NCBI GenBank assembly: GCA_964548225.1
Contig: CAZJQP010000020.1
Span: 1 to 60,771, forward strand
Direction: 5' to 3'
From: CALMEH01 sp964548225
GTDB lineage: Bacteria; Acidobacteriota; Blastocatellia; Pyrinomonadales; Pyrinomonadaceae
DNA length: 60,771 bases
In this document: piece after piece, positions 15,532-24,377 of the stretch
Numbering within the stretch: the first letter of the stretch is position 1
Layout: each line of letters begins with the position of its first letter
The notes under the pieces: model-generated
The model's database searches: none
Told to the model about the DNA's origin: nothing
The model's input: the letters and a program-made list of their open reading frames with translations, nothing else
Position numbers and translations under genes: made by a program

Positions 15532-18066
15532 TTATTCTTCTTCCGAAACTTCCAACAAAGAAGCACTTGTAACCAGATCGTCTTCGCCCGTGCGAATAAG
15601 CATTACTCCTTGCGCCGAACGTCCGGTTTCACGGATTTTGTCAACTCCGATGCGAATGAGTTTTGCTTGTTGCGTAATAATCATAATTTCCGAATCTTCA
15701 TTAACCGGAAAAGATGCGACGACTTTGCCGGTTTTGGCGGTCGTTTTCATATTTATCACGCCTTTGCCGCCGCGTTTCGTCAAACGATAACTGCTGACAA
15801 TGGTTTGTTTGCCGAAACCTTGCTCGGAAACGGTCAGAATTTTTTCCGTTCCTTCCTGCGAAACCGCAAGAACCGACACGACAAAATCACCTTCGCGCAA
15901 GTTCACGCCGCGCACACCGCGGGCAACTCTGCCCATCGGACGAACATCGGTTTCGTTAAATCGAACTGCCATTCCGTCGTGCGTCGCCATCAAAATCTGC
16001 TGTTTTCCGTCGGTGCGAATGACGTTCAAAAGTTCGTCGCCTTCATCAATGTTTATCGCGTTGATGCCGTTAATGCGAATGTTTTGATAATCGGCAAGCG
16101 ACGATTTTTTAATCACGCCTTGCTTCGTAACCATTGTCAGATAGGTTTCTTCCGAAAAATCTCTGACCGCCATCACCGCAACCAATTTTTTCTCCGATGA
16201 AAGTTGAACGAGATTGACGACCGCTTTGCCACGCGCCGACGGATCGGCTTCGGGAATTTCATGAACTTTCATTTTAAAAACTTGTCCGTCGTCGGTGAAA
16301 ATCATCAGATAAGCGTGTGTCGAAGCGATGAACAGATGCTCGACAAAATCTTCGTTTTTCGCTTTTGCGCCCAAACGCCCTTTGCCGCCGCGACCTTGTT
16401 TCGAATAAATCGAAACAGGTGTTCGCTTGATATAACCTTGATTTGTAACGGTAATCGCCACGTCTTCGTCGGGAATCAAATCTTCGATTGAAAGTTCTAC
16501 GCCGGCATCAACAATTTCCGTTCTTCGAGCGTCGCCGAATTGACGTTTGACTTCGATCAATTCATCAATAATTACTTGTCGAAGCAGATGTTCATTCGCC
16601 AAAATCGCTTCGAGTTCGGCGATATGTTTCAAAATCGCTTCGAGTTCGTCAATGATTTTTTGTCTTTCCAAAGCAGACAAACGGCGAAGCTGTAAATCCA
16701 AAATCGCTTGCGCCTGAATGTCCGAAAAACCGATTCCGCCGATGACTTTTTCCAAATCTTTCAAAAATCCGGCAAGCGTTTTATCGCTCGAAACACCTTT
16801 CCAATTTTTGACTTCATTCAAAGTCGCAAAGTGTCCGGTCAGCCATTGTTTGGCTTCATCAACCGCCCGCGAATTGCGAATCAACGGAATAATATAATCG
16901 AGTGCATCAATCGCTTTGTTCAAACCTTCCAAAATATGCGCCCTCGCCTGAGCTTTGCGAAGTTCAAATTCGGTGCGACGGCGAACAATTTCTTTTCTGA
17001 AATCAACAAACGCTTCAAGCATTTGTTTCAGAGTCAAAACTTTCGGCTGTCCGTCAATAATGGCAATATTAATGATACCGAAACTCGATTGCATCGGCGT
17101 TAATTTGTAGAGTTTGTTTAAAACGACCTGCGGAATTGCGTCGCGTTTTAATTCAATAACAATCCGCATTCCTTCGCGGTTTGATTCATCTCGCAGTTCC
17201 GAAATGCCGTCCAATTTCTTTTCGTGAACAAGTTCCGCAATCTTCTCGATGAGTTTTGCTTTATTAACTTGATATGGAATTTCGGTTACGACAATTGCAT
17301 CTTTTTCACTGCGCCCAATGCGATCAATCGCCGCCCGCGCCCGCATTTGAATAATACCGCGTCCTGTTTTGTATGCACGGTGAATTTCGTCGCGCCCGTA
17401 AATAAATCCCGCCGTCGGAAAATCAGGTCCCGGAATATATTTGATAAGTTCGTCAACCGTGATTTCCGGTTTTTTAATCAAAGCCACCGTTCCATCAAGC
17501 AATTCCGATAAATTATGCGGCGGAATTTTCGTTGCCATCCCAACCGCAATTCCTTCCGAACCATTCGCCAACAAATTAGGAAATCGCGTCGGCAAAACTT
17601 TCGGCTCGCTTAAGGATTCATCATAATTCGGCTGAAAATCAACCGTTTCCTTTTCAATGTCGGCAAGCAGTTCGTTCGTCAGTTTTTTCATCCGAACTTC
17701 TGTGTATCTCATTGCCGCCGCGTTGTCGCCATCAATTGAGCCAAAATTTCCTTGTCCGTCAACAAGCGGATAACGAAGCGCAAAATCTTGTGCGAGCCGC
17801 ACAACCGTATCATAAACTGCTGTATCACCATGCGGATGATATTTGCCAATTGTGTCTCCAACGACACGCGCCGACTTTTTATAGGCTTTGTTATAAGAAT
17901 TTCCGAGTTCGTGCATTGCCCAGAGAACACGGCGGTGAACGGGTTTGAGTCCGTCGCGCACGTCGGGCAAGGCACGCCCGATGATGACGCTCATTGCGTA
18001 GTCAAGATATGACCGACGCATTTCGTCTTCAATATTAATTTGTTGTTTTTCTAAAGTTGTATCCAT
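15532..18066 (-). CDS. gyrA: DNA gyrase subunit A
   Basis: This 844-aa breakage-reunion subunit of DNA gyrase forms the A2B2 enzyme with GyrB to introduce negative supercoils. The DNA-linking tyrosine is Tyr121 in AAMRYTE. The quinolone region reads HPHGDTAVYD, with Thr82 where E. coli has Ser83 and Asp86 at the E. coli Asp87 position. The C-terminal propeller follows from about residue 500. Its GyrA box reads QGRGGKG instead of the usual Q(R/K)RGG(K/R)G. The ATG at 18066 has no evident Shine-Dalgarno. Downstream is the 21-bp tandem array; upstream, divergently, is a PilZ gene. The box identifies it as GyrA rather than ParC. Confidence 0.97.
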   Translation of the reverse strand: MDTTLEKQQINIEDEMRRSYLDYAMSVIIGRALPDVRDGLKPVHRRVLWAMHELGNSYNKAYKKSARVVGDTIGKYHPHGDTAVYDTVVRLAQDFALRYPLVDGQGNFGSIDGDNAAAMRYTEVRMKKLTNELLADIEKETVDFQPNYDESLSEPKVLPTRFPNLLANGSEGIAVGMATKIPPHNLSELLDGTVALIKKPEITVDELIKYIPGPDFPTAGFIYGRDEIHRAYKTGRGIIQMRARAAIDRIGRSEKDAIVVTEIPYQVNKAKLIEKIAELVHEKKLDGISELRDESNREGMRIVIELKRDAIPQVVLNKLYKLTPMQSSFGIINIAIIDGQPKVLTLKQMLEAFVDFRKEIVRRRTEFELRKAQARAHILEGLNKAIDALDYIIPLIRNSRAVDEAKQWLTGHFATLNEVKNWKGVSSDKTLAGFLKDLEKVIGGIGFSDIQAQAILDLQLRRLSALERQKIIDELEAILKHIAELEAILANEHLLRQVIIDELIEVKRQFGDARRTEIVDAGVELSIEDLIPDEDVAITVTNQGYIKRTPVSIYSKQGRGGKGRLGAKAKNEDFVEHLFIASTHAYLMIFTDDGQVFKMKVHEIPEADPSARGKAVVNLVQLSSEKKLVAVMAVRDFSEETYLTMVTKQGVIKKSSLADYQNIRINGINAINIDEGDELLNVIRTDGKQQILMATHDGMAVRFNETDVRPMGRVARGVRGVNLREGDFVVSVLAVSQEGTEKILTVSEQGFGKQTIVSSYRLTKRGGKGVINMKTTAKTGKVVASFPVNEDSEIMIITQQAKLIRIGVDKIRETGRSAQGVMLIRTGEDDLVTSASLLEVSEEE

Positions 18067-18291
18067 TTATTGTTTAAAAATTTATCTTTCCGATGCTTTC
18101 GTAGATTGTTCGGCAAAAGGCGAAATGTAAAATTTACTGGAATTAAATTCCAATTGAACGTCTTTTAATTATACAGGTAAAAAACCTGTCAGGGCAAACG
18201 CCCGAAACCTTTATAAAACTTGCTTTTAGTTACTCTTTTCCACATATTTTCAGCCAAATCGAAGGCTTTTTAATAAGAGAGAATATCAGAT

Positions 18292-19050
18292 ATGTTGGCA
18301 ACTCCTGTAAATCAAAAAGACAACCGCCGGATTCAACGCATTTCGCTGGCTTTACCAACGCGCATCGAATCAAAAGTAAGTAATTCCTACGGTTGGGACG
18401 AAGTTACGCGGCTGAACGATGTTTCAGCATTTGGCGCAGCGTTTAATCTGCGCCGACCGATTAAGCGCGGGCGATTGGTTTATATGACCATTCCGTTGCC
18501 GCGCCAGCTTCGGTGTTACGATTACACCGAGCCACAATATCGGGTTTGGGCTTTGGTGCGTCGCTGCATTGCGATTAATAAAACCGAAAAATCCGAAAAT
18601 TATGCGATTGGCGTAGCGTTTATCGGCAAAAATCCGCCGGCGAGTTACAAAGAAAATCCGGCGCGGCTTTATGACATTACCAATAAACATCAGGACAATC
18701 TGTGGCAGATCAGAGAAGCCGAGAATAAACCCGATGAAAGCGATTTGCCGAAAGACTGTCGCCGCCATTCGCGCTTTGCAATTCCAATAAATATTACGCT
18801 TGAAGCGGTTGACGAAGACGGCAACCCGATTGCAACGGAAGTTACTGTTACTGAAAACATCTCTATCGGCGGCGCAGCGATTTTGACGACTTTGAACATC
18901 GAAGCCGGTTCGTTCGTTCGCGTCATTAGCGAACAATATAATGCTTCAATCATCGCCATCGTGCGTGGCAAACGAATCGGCAAAGACGGCATTCCGCGTT
19001 TGCATATCGAATTCATTGACCGTTTCTTCCCACTTGACGGTATCGAATAA
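18292..19050 (+). CDS. Tandem PilZ domain protein (copy 1)
   Basis: This 252-aa cytoplasmic protein has two PilZ domains, the c-di-GMP receptor fold. Domain 1 (about residues 12-110) has RRIQR and NDVSAFG. Domain 2 (about residues 155-250) has RRHSR and NISIGG. Both match the RxxxR and (D/N)xSxxG ligand motifs, so two c-di-GMP sites are plausible. There is no membrane segment or output domain. A homologous protein follows at 19421-20167, separated by 370 bp containing a long hairpin. It may act with the diguanylate cyclase at 46953-49934. The target is not evident. Confidence 0.85.
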   Translation: MLATPVNQKDNRRIQRISLALPTRIESKVSNSYGWDEVTRLNDVSAFGAAFNLRRPIKRGRLVYMTIPLPRQLRCYDYTEPQYRVWALVRRCIAINKTEKSENYAIGVAFIGKNPPASYKENPARLYDITNKHQDNLWQIREAENKPDESDLPKDCRRHSRFAIPINITLEAVDEDGNPIATEVTVTENISIGGAAILTTLNIEAGSFVRVISEQYNASIIAIVRGKRIGKDGIPRLHIEFIDRFFPLDGIE

Positions 19051-19420
19051 TTTTCTTGAAGTTTGTTTAAATATCTCAAAAAATGCACGAAGTAATCGTG
19101 TTAAATGCAGATAATTACACGATTATTTCGTGCGCGTTTCTGCATCAAACCAACAGTTTCTTGGTGCGAAATTATTAACGATTTTACAAAAACATTACCG
19201 AAAATATCAGCATTTCGGTCGCATCTGTTTTTTCAAATTTGGATTTAAATATTGACGATTGCATAACTTTTACCGACACCGACAAGTCGCACGAGTTTTC
19301 TGCATTAGCAAACGGGCGAAAAATAACGTCCGAAGATTCAGATTGAATTCATTAATGCCAAATTTCTCGTGGAAAATTAAACTTCACTGCTAAAACTGAA
19401 AATTAGTCGTTTGAAAATAT
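19051..19420. other. 370-bp intergenic stretch between the two PilZ genes
   Basis: No gene seen. It contains the long imperfect hairpin at 19085-19133 and AT-rich sequence upstream of the second PilZ gene. Its size and hairpin suggest that the two PilZ genes are not simply co-transcribed. Confidence 0.6.
19085..19133. other. Long imperfect inverted repeat GCACGAA...TTCGTGC
   Basis: The left arm GCACGAA-G-TAATCGTGT pairs with the right arm ACACGATTA-T-TTCGTGC: 17 positions with one mismatch and a 15-nt loop. There is no T-run on either side, so it does not look like a simple rho-independent terminator. It lies 34 bp after the PilZ-1 stop. Confidence 0.75.
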
Positions 19421-20167
19421 ATGAACGCTAAAGCAAAATCAACAACTGTCAAAAATCAACGCCGTTACAACCGCGTCCCGCTTGCTTTTCCAATGCGTGT
19501 CGAAATTCGTAAAAACAAAGATAAAGTTCGTATTGAAAACACAGAATTAGTTGATGTTTCACCGGTTGGTGCAGGATTTTTTCTTGAAAATAAAGTTGCT
19601 GTCGGCGAACTTCTTTTGCTGAAAATGCCTCTGCCCCACAATTTCCGCGCTCACGATTTCAATAAGCGCGATTACTGCATTTGGAGCGTGGTGAGGCATT
19701 GCCGTTTTGTTAAAGAAAATGACAATTATTACGTTGGCACAGCATTTATCGGAGAAAAAGCACCGGAAAGTTTTGATGAAAATCCTTTGACGCTCTACCG
19801 CATTGCTGATGATAAAACTACGGGCTTTCCGAAACTTATCGCAGACGGATTCAAGCCTGAATCCAAAGATTTGAGTTCACGCAAACCGCGTTACGGTGTG
19901 CCGATTAATGTTTATCTGGCAATATACGATGGTGAAGGAACAATTACGGCTCACGAGCAAACTGTTACGGAAAACATTTCACGCGGCGGGGCGGCGGTTT
20001 TTTCCGTTCTTCCGGTAAAACTCGGTGATAAAGTTTCGCTGATGTCGGAACAATACAATATTTCCATTCCTGCTGAAGTCTGCAATATTCGCACCGGCAA
20101 GGACGGTTTGCCGCGCTTACATTTGAAATTTATCGGCGAAAAATTTCCCTTGCACGGAATCGAATAA
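19421..20167 (+). CDS. Tandem PilZ domain protein (copy 2)
   Basis: This 248-aa paralogue of 18292-19050 has the same two-domain layout. Domain 1 keeps RRYNR and VDVSPVG. In domain 2 the arginine motif reads SRKPR, so the first arginine of RxxxR is serine, while NISRGG is intact. One c-di-GMP site may therefore be weakened, leaving the pair functionally asymmetric. The C-termini are very similar (IGKDGIPRLHIEF versus TGKDGLPRLHLKF). The two genes clearly arose by duplication. The output is unknown. Confidence 0.83.
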   Translation: MNAKAKSTTVKNQRRYNRVPLAFPMRVEIRKNKDKVRIENTELVDVSPVGAGFFLENKVAVGELLLLKMPLPHNFRAHDFNKRDYCIWSVVRHCRFVKENDNYYVGTAFIGEKAPESFDENPLTLYRIADDKTTGFPKLIADGFKPESKDLSSRKPRYGVPINVYLAIYDGEGTITAHEQTVTENISRGGAAVFSVLPVKLGDKVSLMSEQYNISIPAEVCNIRTGKDGLPRLHLKFIGEKFPLHGIE

Positions 20168-20189
20168 ATTTAGAAAAATAGAAATTTTT

Positions 20190-20224
20190 CTTTCTCGCTT
20201 TCTCGCTTTCTCACTTTCTCCTTT
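20190..20224. repeat. Octameric CTTTCTCG/CTTTCTCA repeat (locus F)
   Basis: Four to five 8-bp pyrimidine units fill the space between PilZ-2 and plsC. No opposing arm is present. The unit is almost the same as at locus A, at the window start. Confidence 0.7.
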
Positions 20225-20229
20225 ATAAT
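20224..20229 (+). promoter_or_regulatory. Candidate -10 element of plsC, possibly leaderless
   Basis: TATAAT lies six bases before the GTG start of plsC and there is no Shine-Dalgarno, so transcription would begin at or near the start codon. No good -35 hexamer is seen at 17 bp. Confidence 0.45.
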
Positions 20230-20235
20230 TTTTTT

Positions 20236-20892
20236 GTGTCCGAATCAAAACATCCTTCCCCGATTTTGTTTGAGATTTGCCGCTTTATCGGTTGGGCAAT
20301 CAGTAAAATAGCTTGGCGCGTCGAATTTCACGGCACGGAAAACATTCCGCCGGAAAACGGCAAAGGTTTGCTCGTTGCGCCGAATCATCAAACTTATATT
20401 GATCCGGTTTGGGTAACTTTGCCCGTCAAGCGAAAGTTCCGTTATATGGCTTGGGACGAGGCGTTTGAATGGTTTTTTATCGGCGATTTGATGCGGCGTT
20501 TGGGCGCGTTTCCGGTAAAAACTGCCGATAAACAAGGCGGAAAATTGGACGCAATGAAAAAATCGCTGAAATTCCTACGCGAAGGCGCAACGCTTCTGGT
20601 TTTCCCCGAAGGCGAGCGTGAATTTTCCGACGGCGCACTTCTTCCGTTCCGCGAAGGCGCAATTCGTTTGGCGATGGAAACCGAAACGCCGATTTTACCC
20701 GTAACCATCAGCGGCGCAAACAAAATCTGGGCGCAAGGAATGAAATATCCGCGCTTCGGTAAAGTCAAAATCTTTTATCATCCGCCGATTTACATTCCGA
20801 AACCCGCAAACAAAGACGATTTACGCGCACATCTCGAAAAATTCACCGAACAACTGGCGGCAACCATCAATTCAAAATTGAATGTTTCTTGA
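20236..20892 (+). CDS. plsC: 1-acyl-sn-glycerol-3-phosphate acyltransferase
   Basis: This 218-aa membrane-associated acyltransferase adds the second fatty acid to lysophosphatidic acid to give phosphatidic acid, using acyl-ACP or acyl-CoA. It shows the catalytic HX4D motif as NHQTYIDP (His51, Asp56), the phosphate-binding FPEGER...FSDG motif near residue 122, and ILPVTISG later. The start is GTG with no Shine-Dalgarno and TATAAT six bases upstream. It is followed 33 bp later by pgsA, and acpP-fabF lie beyond on the other strand, making a lipid gene neighbourhood. The symbol is by family; another lyso-lipid substrate is possible. Confidence 0.85.
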   Translation: MSESKHPSPILFEICRFIGWAISKIAWRVEFHGTENIPPENGKGLLVAPNHQTYIDPVWVTLPVKRKFRYMAWDEAFEWFFIGDLMRRLGAFPVKTADKQGGKLDAMKKSLKFLREGATLLVFPEGEREFSDGALLPFREGAIRLAMETETPILPVTISGANKIWAQGMKYPRFGKVKIFYHPPIYIPKPANKDDLRAHLEKFTEQLAATINSKLNVS

Positions 20893-20917
20893 CAGCATTT
20901 TTTTTCAAACCTACACT
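20889..20917 (+). promoter_or_regulatory. Candidate sigma-70 promoter of pgsA
   Basis: TTGACA (20889-20894), a 17-bp spacer, then TACACT (20912-20917). The -35 overlaps the plsC stop codon. The ATG of pgsA at 20926 is only eight bases after the -10, so the transcript would be nearly leaderless. Confidence 0.55.
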
Positions 20918-20925
20918 TTAAAGTA

Positions 20926-21633
20926 ATGAATTTGCCGAATTCTCTGACGCTTGCCCGCATTATTGTTGTGCCGCTTTTGGTAGTGGTCTTGTTGACGACG
21001 GTAGCGGAAAAATGGCTCGGCATCAGTGGTTATGCACTTGCAATCGGAATGTTTATTGCGGCTTCGCTCACTGATATTTTGGATGGACATCTGGCGCGGC
21101 GGCGCAATCAGGTTTCAAACTTAGGCAAACTTCTTGATCCGATTGCCGATAAACTTTTAGTTTCCGCCGCATTAATTGTTTTAGTAGAAAAACATCTTGC
21201 GCCGGCTTGGACAGTCGTAATTATTCTCGGCAGAGAGTTTATCGTTACGGGATTGCGCTCGGTCGCAGCGGCGGAAGGCATCGTCATTGCCGCTGAAAAA
21301 ATCGGGAAGATAAAAATGTGGGCGCAATGTGTGGCGATTGTCGCGCTTCTCGTTGCGGGCGCAACGGGAAATCCGCCGGTTTCAAATTTCGGCTGGAATT
21401 ATCCGGCGTTTTTCTGGGAAATCGCTGAAGTCCAAACCGCTTTTTCAAATCTTATTCGTTTCGCATTGACCGCCAATGATTGGAAGGTTTTCGGCTATCT
21501 CGTCGGACGCACCGCGCTTTGGATTTCGGTCATCACGGCAATTTGGTCAATGTATGACTACTTCAAGACTTTCTATTCCGCCAACAAAAAGAAAAAAGAA
21601 TCCGCTGAATTAAAATCGGAACAGACTGCTTAA
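20926..21633 (+). CDS. pgsA: CDP-diacylglycerol-glycerol-3-phosphate 3-phosphatidyltransferase
   Basis: This 235-aa integral membrane enzyme makes phosphatidylglycerophosphate from CDP-diacylglycerol and glycerol-3-phosphate, the committed step to phosphatidylglycerol. The CDP-alcohol phosphotransferase signature is intact: DILDGHLARRRNQVSNLGK then LLDPIADK (DxxDGxxAR...GxxxDxxxD). Several hydrophobic helices are visible, and the C-terminus ends in a lysine-rich tail. It overlaps the stop of fabF by four bases tail to tail (21630-21633). It is downstream of plsC, which makes the precursor phosphatidic acid. Confidence 0.93.
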   Translation: MNLPNSLTLARIIVVPLLVVVLLTTVAEKWLGISGYALAIGMFIAASLTDILDGHLARRRNQVSNLGKLLDPIADKLLVSAALIVLVEKHLAPAWTVVIILGREFIVTGLRSVAAAEGIVIAAEKIGKIKMWAQCVAIVALLVAGATGNPPVSNFGWNYPAFFWEIAEVQTAFSNLIRFALTANDWKVFGYLVGRTALWISVITAIWSMYDYFKTFYSANKKKKESAELKSEQTA

Positions 21634-22829
21634 TAATTCTTAAACGCCAAAACTGCATTGAGTCCACCGAAAGCGAAAGAATTTGAAATCGCAGCTTCGA
21701 TTTCCGCCGGACGCGCTTCGTTGGCGATTATATCCAAATCGCATTCAGGGTCTTTTTCGTTAAAATTTGCGTTCGGTGGCAAAAGATTATTGTGCATTCC
21801 GAGAAAGGTTGCCGCCATTTCGATTGCGCCCGCCGCGCCGAGCGTGTGTCCGTGCATTGACTTGGTCGAACTGACCGCGATTTTCTCCGTGTGTGCGCCG
21901 AAAACTTGACGGATTGCCGCCGTTTCCATCGTGTCGTTTGCTTGCGTTGCCGTGCCGTGCGCGTTGACGTAGCCAACTTGCTCAGGAGATAAATTTCCGT
22001 CCTTCAAAGCCATTTTCATCGCTTTCGCCGCGCCCGTTGCCAGCGGCATCGTCAAATGATGCGCGTCCGCACTCATTCCCGCGCCAACGATTTCCGCGTA
22101 AATTGTTGCACCTCGCGCTTTGGCTTTTTCCAAATCTTCCAAAACAAACATCGCCGCACCTTCGCCTAAAATCATTCCGCTTCTATCTTTTGAAAACGGT
22201 CGGCAAGTATCTTGAGAAACAACACGCATCGCTTCCCACGCTTTGAGATGACCGAAACAAAGCGGAGCTTCGCTTCCACCTGCGATTGCCGCATCCAAAG
22301 TGCCTTGTCGAACCAACCAAAATGCTTGCCCGATAGCGTGATTGGCAGAAGAACACGCTGTCGAAGTCGTAAAAGTCGCGCCCGTCAAACCGAATTCCAT
22401 CGAAACGTGCGACGAAACCGCGTTGCTCATCGCCCGCGGAATCGCAATCGGCTGATGACGCTGTTTGCCTTCGGCGTAAAGTTTGTAAAAAAGCTCGTCT
22501 TCGGTCATTTTCCCGCCGAGACAATTTCCCGTAATAACGCCTGTGTTTTCCTTGTCAAATTCAATGCCCGAATCCGCCACGGCTTCACGCGCCGCAACGA
22601 TTCCGTAACGCGAAAACGGATCGAGCCAGAGCAATTCTTTTTCGTCAAAATGCTCATTGTCATTGAAATTTTTGACTTCCGCCGCGTTTTGGAAACGCAT
22701 CGTCGAAACGTCTAATTTGGTTATCGGTGCAATTCCCGAACGCCCCGCACGAATAGATTCCCAAAAATCTGCCGCCCTATTGCCCAGAGCCGAAACGACT
22801 CCGATGCCTGTGATTGCTACTCTTTTCAT
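21630..22829 (-). CDS. fabF: 3-oxoacyl-ACP synthase II (KAS II-type)
   Basis: This 399-aa condensing enzyme of fatty acid synthesis elongates acyl-ACP with malonyl-ACP. The Cys-His-His triad is visible: Cys159 in TSTACSSANH, His291 in VNAHGTATQANDT and His328 in SMHGHTLGAAGAIE. The length fits FabF (about 410 aa). It lies downstream of an acyl carrier protein gene on the same strand; the 68-bp gap is taken up by a heptameric inverted repeat. The carrier protein has an unusual helix II region, so this pair could be a secondary acyl-chain system rather than the housekeeping one. Confidence 0.9.
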   Translation of the reverse strand: MKRVAITGIGVVSALGNRAADFWESIRAGRSGIAPITKLDVSTMRFQNAAEVKNFNDNEHFDEKELLWLDPFSRYGIVAAREAVADSGIEFDKENTGVITGNCLGGKMTEDELFYKLYAEGKQRHQPIAIPRAMSNAVSSHVSMEFGLTGATFTTSTACSSANHAIGQAFWLVRQGTLDAAIAGGSEAPLCFGHLKAWEAMRVVSQDTCRPFSKDRSGMILGEGAAMFVLEDLEKAKARGATIYAEIVGAGMSADAHHLTMPLATGAAKAMKMALKDGNLSPEQVGYVNAHGTATQANDTMETAAIRQVFGAHTEKIAVSSTKSMHGHTLGAAGAIEMAATFLGMHNNLLPPNANFNEKDPECDLDIIANEARPAEIEAAISNSFAFGGLNAVLAFKNY

Positions 22830-22833
22830 CTTA

Positions 22834-22899
22834 AATTACGAATTACGAATTACGAATTACGAAGGAATTTCTGAAATTCGTAATTCGTAATTCGTAATT
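22834..22899. repeat. Heptameric inverted repeat AATTACG / AATTCGT (locus G)
   Basis: Four AATTACG units (22834-22861) face three AATTCGT units (22875-22895) followed by AATTA, giving an almost perfect hairpin of about 25 bp. It separates acpP from fabF and touches the acpP stop codon. The same words are known to me from cyanobacterial intergenic heptamer repeats. Confidence 0.92.
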
Positions 22900-23200
22900 A
22901 TTTCTTCTGTTGTTCGGCAAATTCCTTCGCAACTTCGGCGGTTACGTCAATTCCCTTTTCCTTCGCTTCGAGCAAAGCCTCGATTCCCGCAACCACTTGT
23001 TCGACCGATTTCATTTCTTGAATCTGATTGTCCGGCACGGTCAAATCAAATTCTTCTTCCAACTCGAAAATCAAATTCAAGCCGTCCAAAGAATCGAGTC
23101 CCAATTCTTCAAACGTCGTTGACATTTTAATTTCTTCCGGCGGCATTTTCTTAAATTCCGCAAACACTCGCACAACTCTTTCCGCAACAGTTTCAGCCAT
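22898..23200 (-). CDS. acpP: Acyl carrier protein
   Basis: This 100-aa acyl carrier protein carries acyl chains on 4'-phosphopantetheine attached to Ser37 in GLDSLDGLNL. Typical AcpP reads DSLDTVEL here, so the residues after the serine are atypical. The C-terminus is about 20 residues longer than AcpP (KEKGIDVTAEVAKEFAEQQ). I chose the ATG at 23200 because GAGGAAAATATA precedes it; the longer frame needs a GTG. It is followed by fabF. It may be the fatty-acid carrier or a specialised one. Confidence 0.85.
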   Translation of the reverse strand: MAETVAERVVRVFAEFKKMPPEEIKMSTTFEELGLDSLDGLNLIFELEEEFDLTVPDNQIQEMKSVEQVVAGIEALLEAKEKGIDVTAEVAKEFAEQQKK

Positions 23201-23403
23201 TATATTTTCCTCAAACACGAGATTTCAGACTTCCAGAACAAGTAGAAAATTTATAATAATGAGCGTGAATAGTCAAAAACTTGTAAGCGTAATGAGAACA
23301 AAGAGAAGTAACAACTTGGATTTTAATTTTTAATGAGCAATATTTTGCCCAGTCGCTACCGCTCACGGTTCTCATTGAAACTATCATCATATAAAATAAT
23401 TTT

Positions 23404-24288
23404 ATGAAAATCGCACAGAAAAATTGGTTTGCGCTTGAAACAACGGTTGATTACGATGCTTCGGAAGCGATTGAATTCGCGCTCAATTCGCTGGACGCGC
23501 TCGGCACGGAGATAAATCATTTTGGAATAAACAAGCCAGAAACACTAACAATTATCGGATATTTTAACGAAAAACCGACAAATGAAGACTTGCAATTTCA
23601 GATTGCTGACGCGCTAAGAATTTACGGGTTGTCTGAGAATTCCTTTAAAGGTTTTGCGTGGCGCACAGTTGAAAACGAAGATTGGTTGGCAAATTGGAAA
23701 AAACACTGGAAACCGACCGAAACCACAAAATTTATCATCGCGCCGCTGTGGGAAAAAGTTGAAAATACGAACAAAATCATCATTCGCATCGAACCTTCGA
23801 TGGCTTTCGGCACGGGAACGCACGAAACAACGCGGCTTTGTCTGCAAGCGATTGAAGAAAATTACACGCCCGAAATGAGCTTTTTCGATGTCGGCACAGG
23901 CACGGGAATTTTAGCTATTGCGACGGCTAAAATTCAAGGCAAAAAAGCCAATGGCAAAATCAAAGGCTGCGACACAGACGAAGATTCGATAAAAATTGCC
24001 AAAGAAAATGCAGTTGAAAATAATACGGAAAATATCGAATTTTATATCGGCTCGATTTCCGCTGAAACAGAATCGTTCGATTTTGTCTGTGCCAATCTCA
24101 CCGCAGACGTAATTTTGCCGATTCTGTCTTTGCTACTCGAAAAATCAAAACAAATTCTCGTGCTTTCGGGAATCTTAAAAGAACAAGAAGATTTAATTGT
24201 TAGCGAATTAGAAAAATTGCAAATCACAAATTACAAAATCGAAACCGACGGCGAATGGATTTCTATTCAGGTGAGAAGTGAGAAATAA
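23404..24288 (+). CDS. prmA: Ribosomal protein L11 methyltransferase
   Basis: This 294-aa SAM-dependent methyltransferase modifies ribosomal protein L11. The N-terminal substrate domain precedes the Rossmann core, whose glycine motif is FFDVGTGTGILAIAT near residue 160. The methyl-acceptor motif NLTADVI is near residue 230. The segment SMAFGTGTHETT is characteristic of PrmA. TAAAAT ends six bases before the ATG and there is no Shine-Dalgarno. The last codons (VRSEK and stop) fall in a GTGAGAA heptamer repeat. It is divergent from acpP. Confidence 0.9.
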   Translation: MKIAQKNWFALETTVDYDASEAIEFALNSLDALGTEINHFGINKPETLTIIGYFNEKPTNEDLQFQIADALRIYGLSENSFKGFAWRTVENEDWLANWKKHWKPTETTKFIIAPLWEKVENTNKIIIRIEPSMAFGTGTHETTRLCLQAIEENYTPEMSFFDVGTGTGILAIATAKIQGKKANGKIKGCDTDEDSIKIAKENAVENNTENIEFYIGSISAETESFDFVCANLTADVILPILSLLLEKSKQILVLSGILKEQEDLIVSELEKLQITNYKIETDGEWISIQVRSEK

Positions 24289-24377
24289 TAAATGAGAATG
24301 GTTATTTGCATTAAGAATTATTCTCATTTCTTCTCAAGATTTAGGTTATTTTTTCTCACTTCTCACTTCTCACTTCT
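24271..24377. repeat. Heptameric inverted repeat GTGAGAA / TTCTCAC (locus H)
   Basis: The left arm has GTGAGAA twice, then ATAATAA and ATGAGAA (24271-24298). The right arm has TTCTCAC three times (about 24354-24374). It lies between convergent prmA and the YCF48 gene; it encodes the end of PrmA and supplies the stop codon of the propeller gene. Confidence 0.9.

Noticed and set aside
15343..16200. Plus-strand ORF of 285 codons starting in the 21-bp array
   Set aside because: From 15532 on it is antisense to gyrA, which has all its family motifs. The remainder is array sequence.
21630..23200. Polyketide or aryl-polyene cluster from fabF plus acyl carrier protein
   Set aside because: No further biosynthetic genes are next to them; the neighbours are plsC, pgsA and prmA, which points to lipid and core metabolism.
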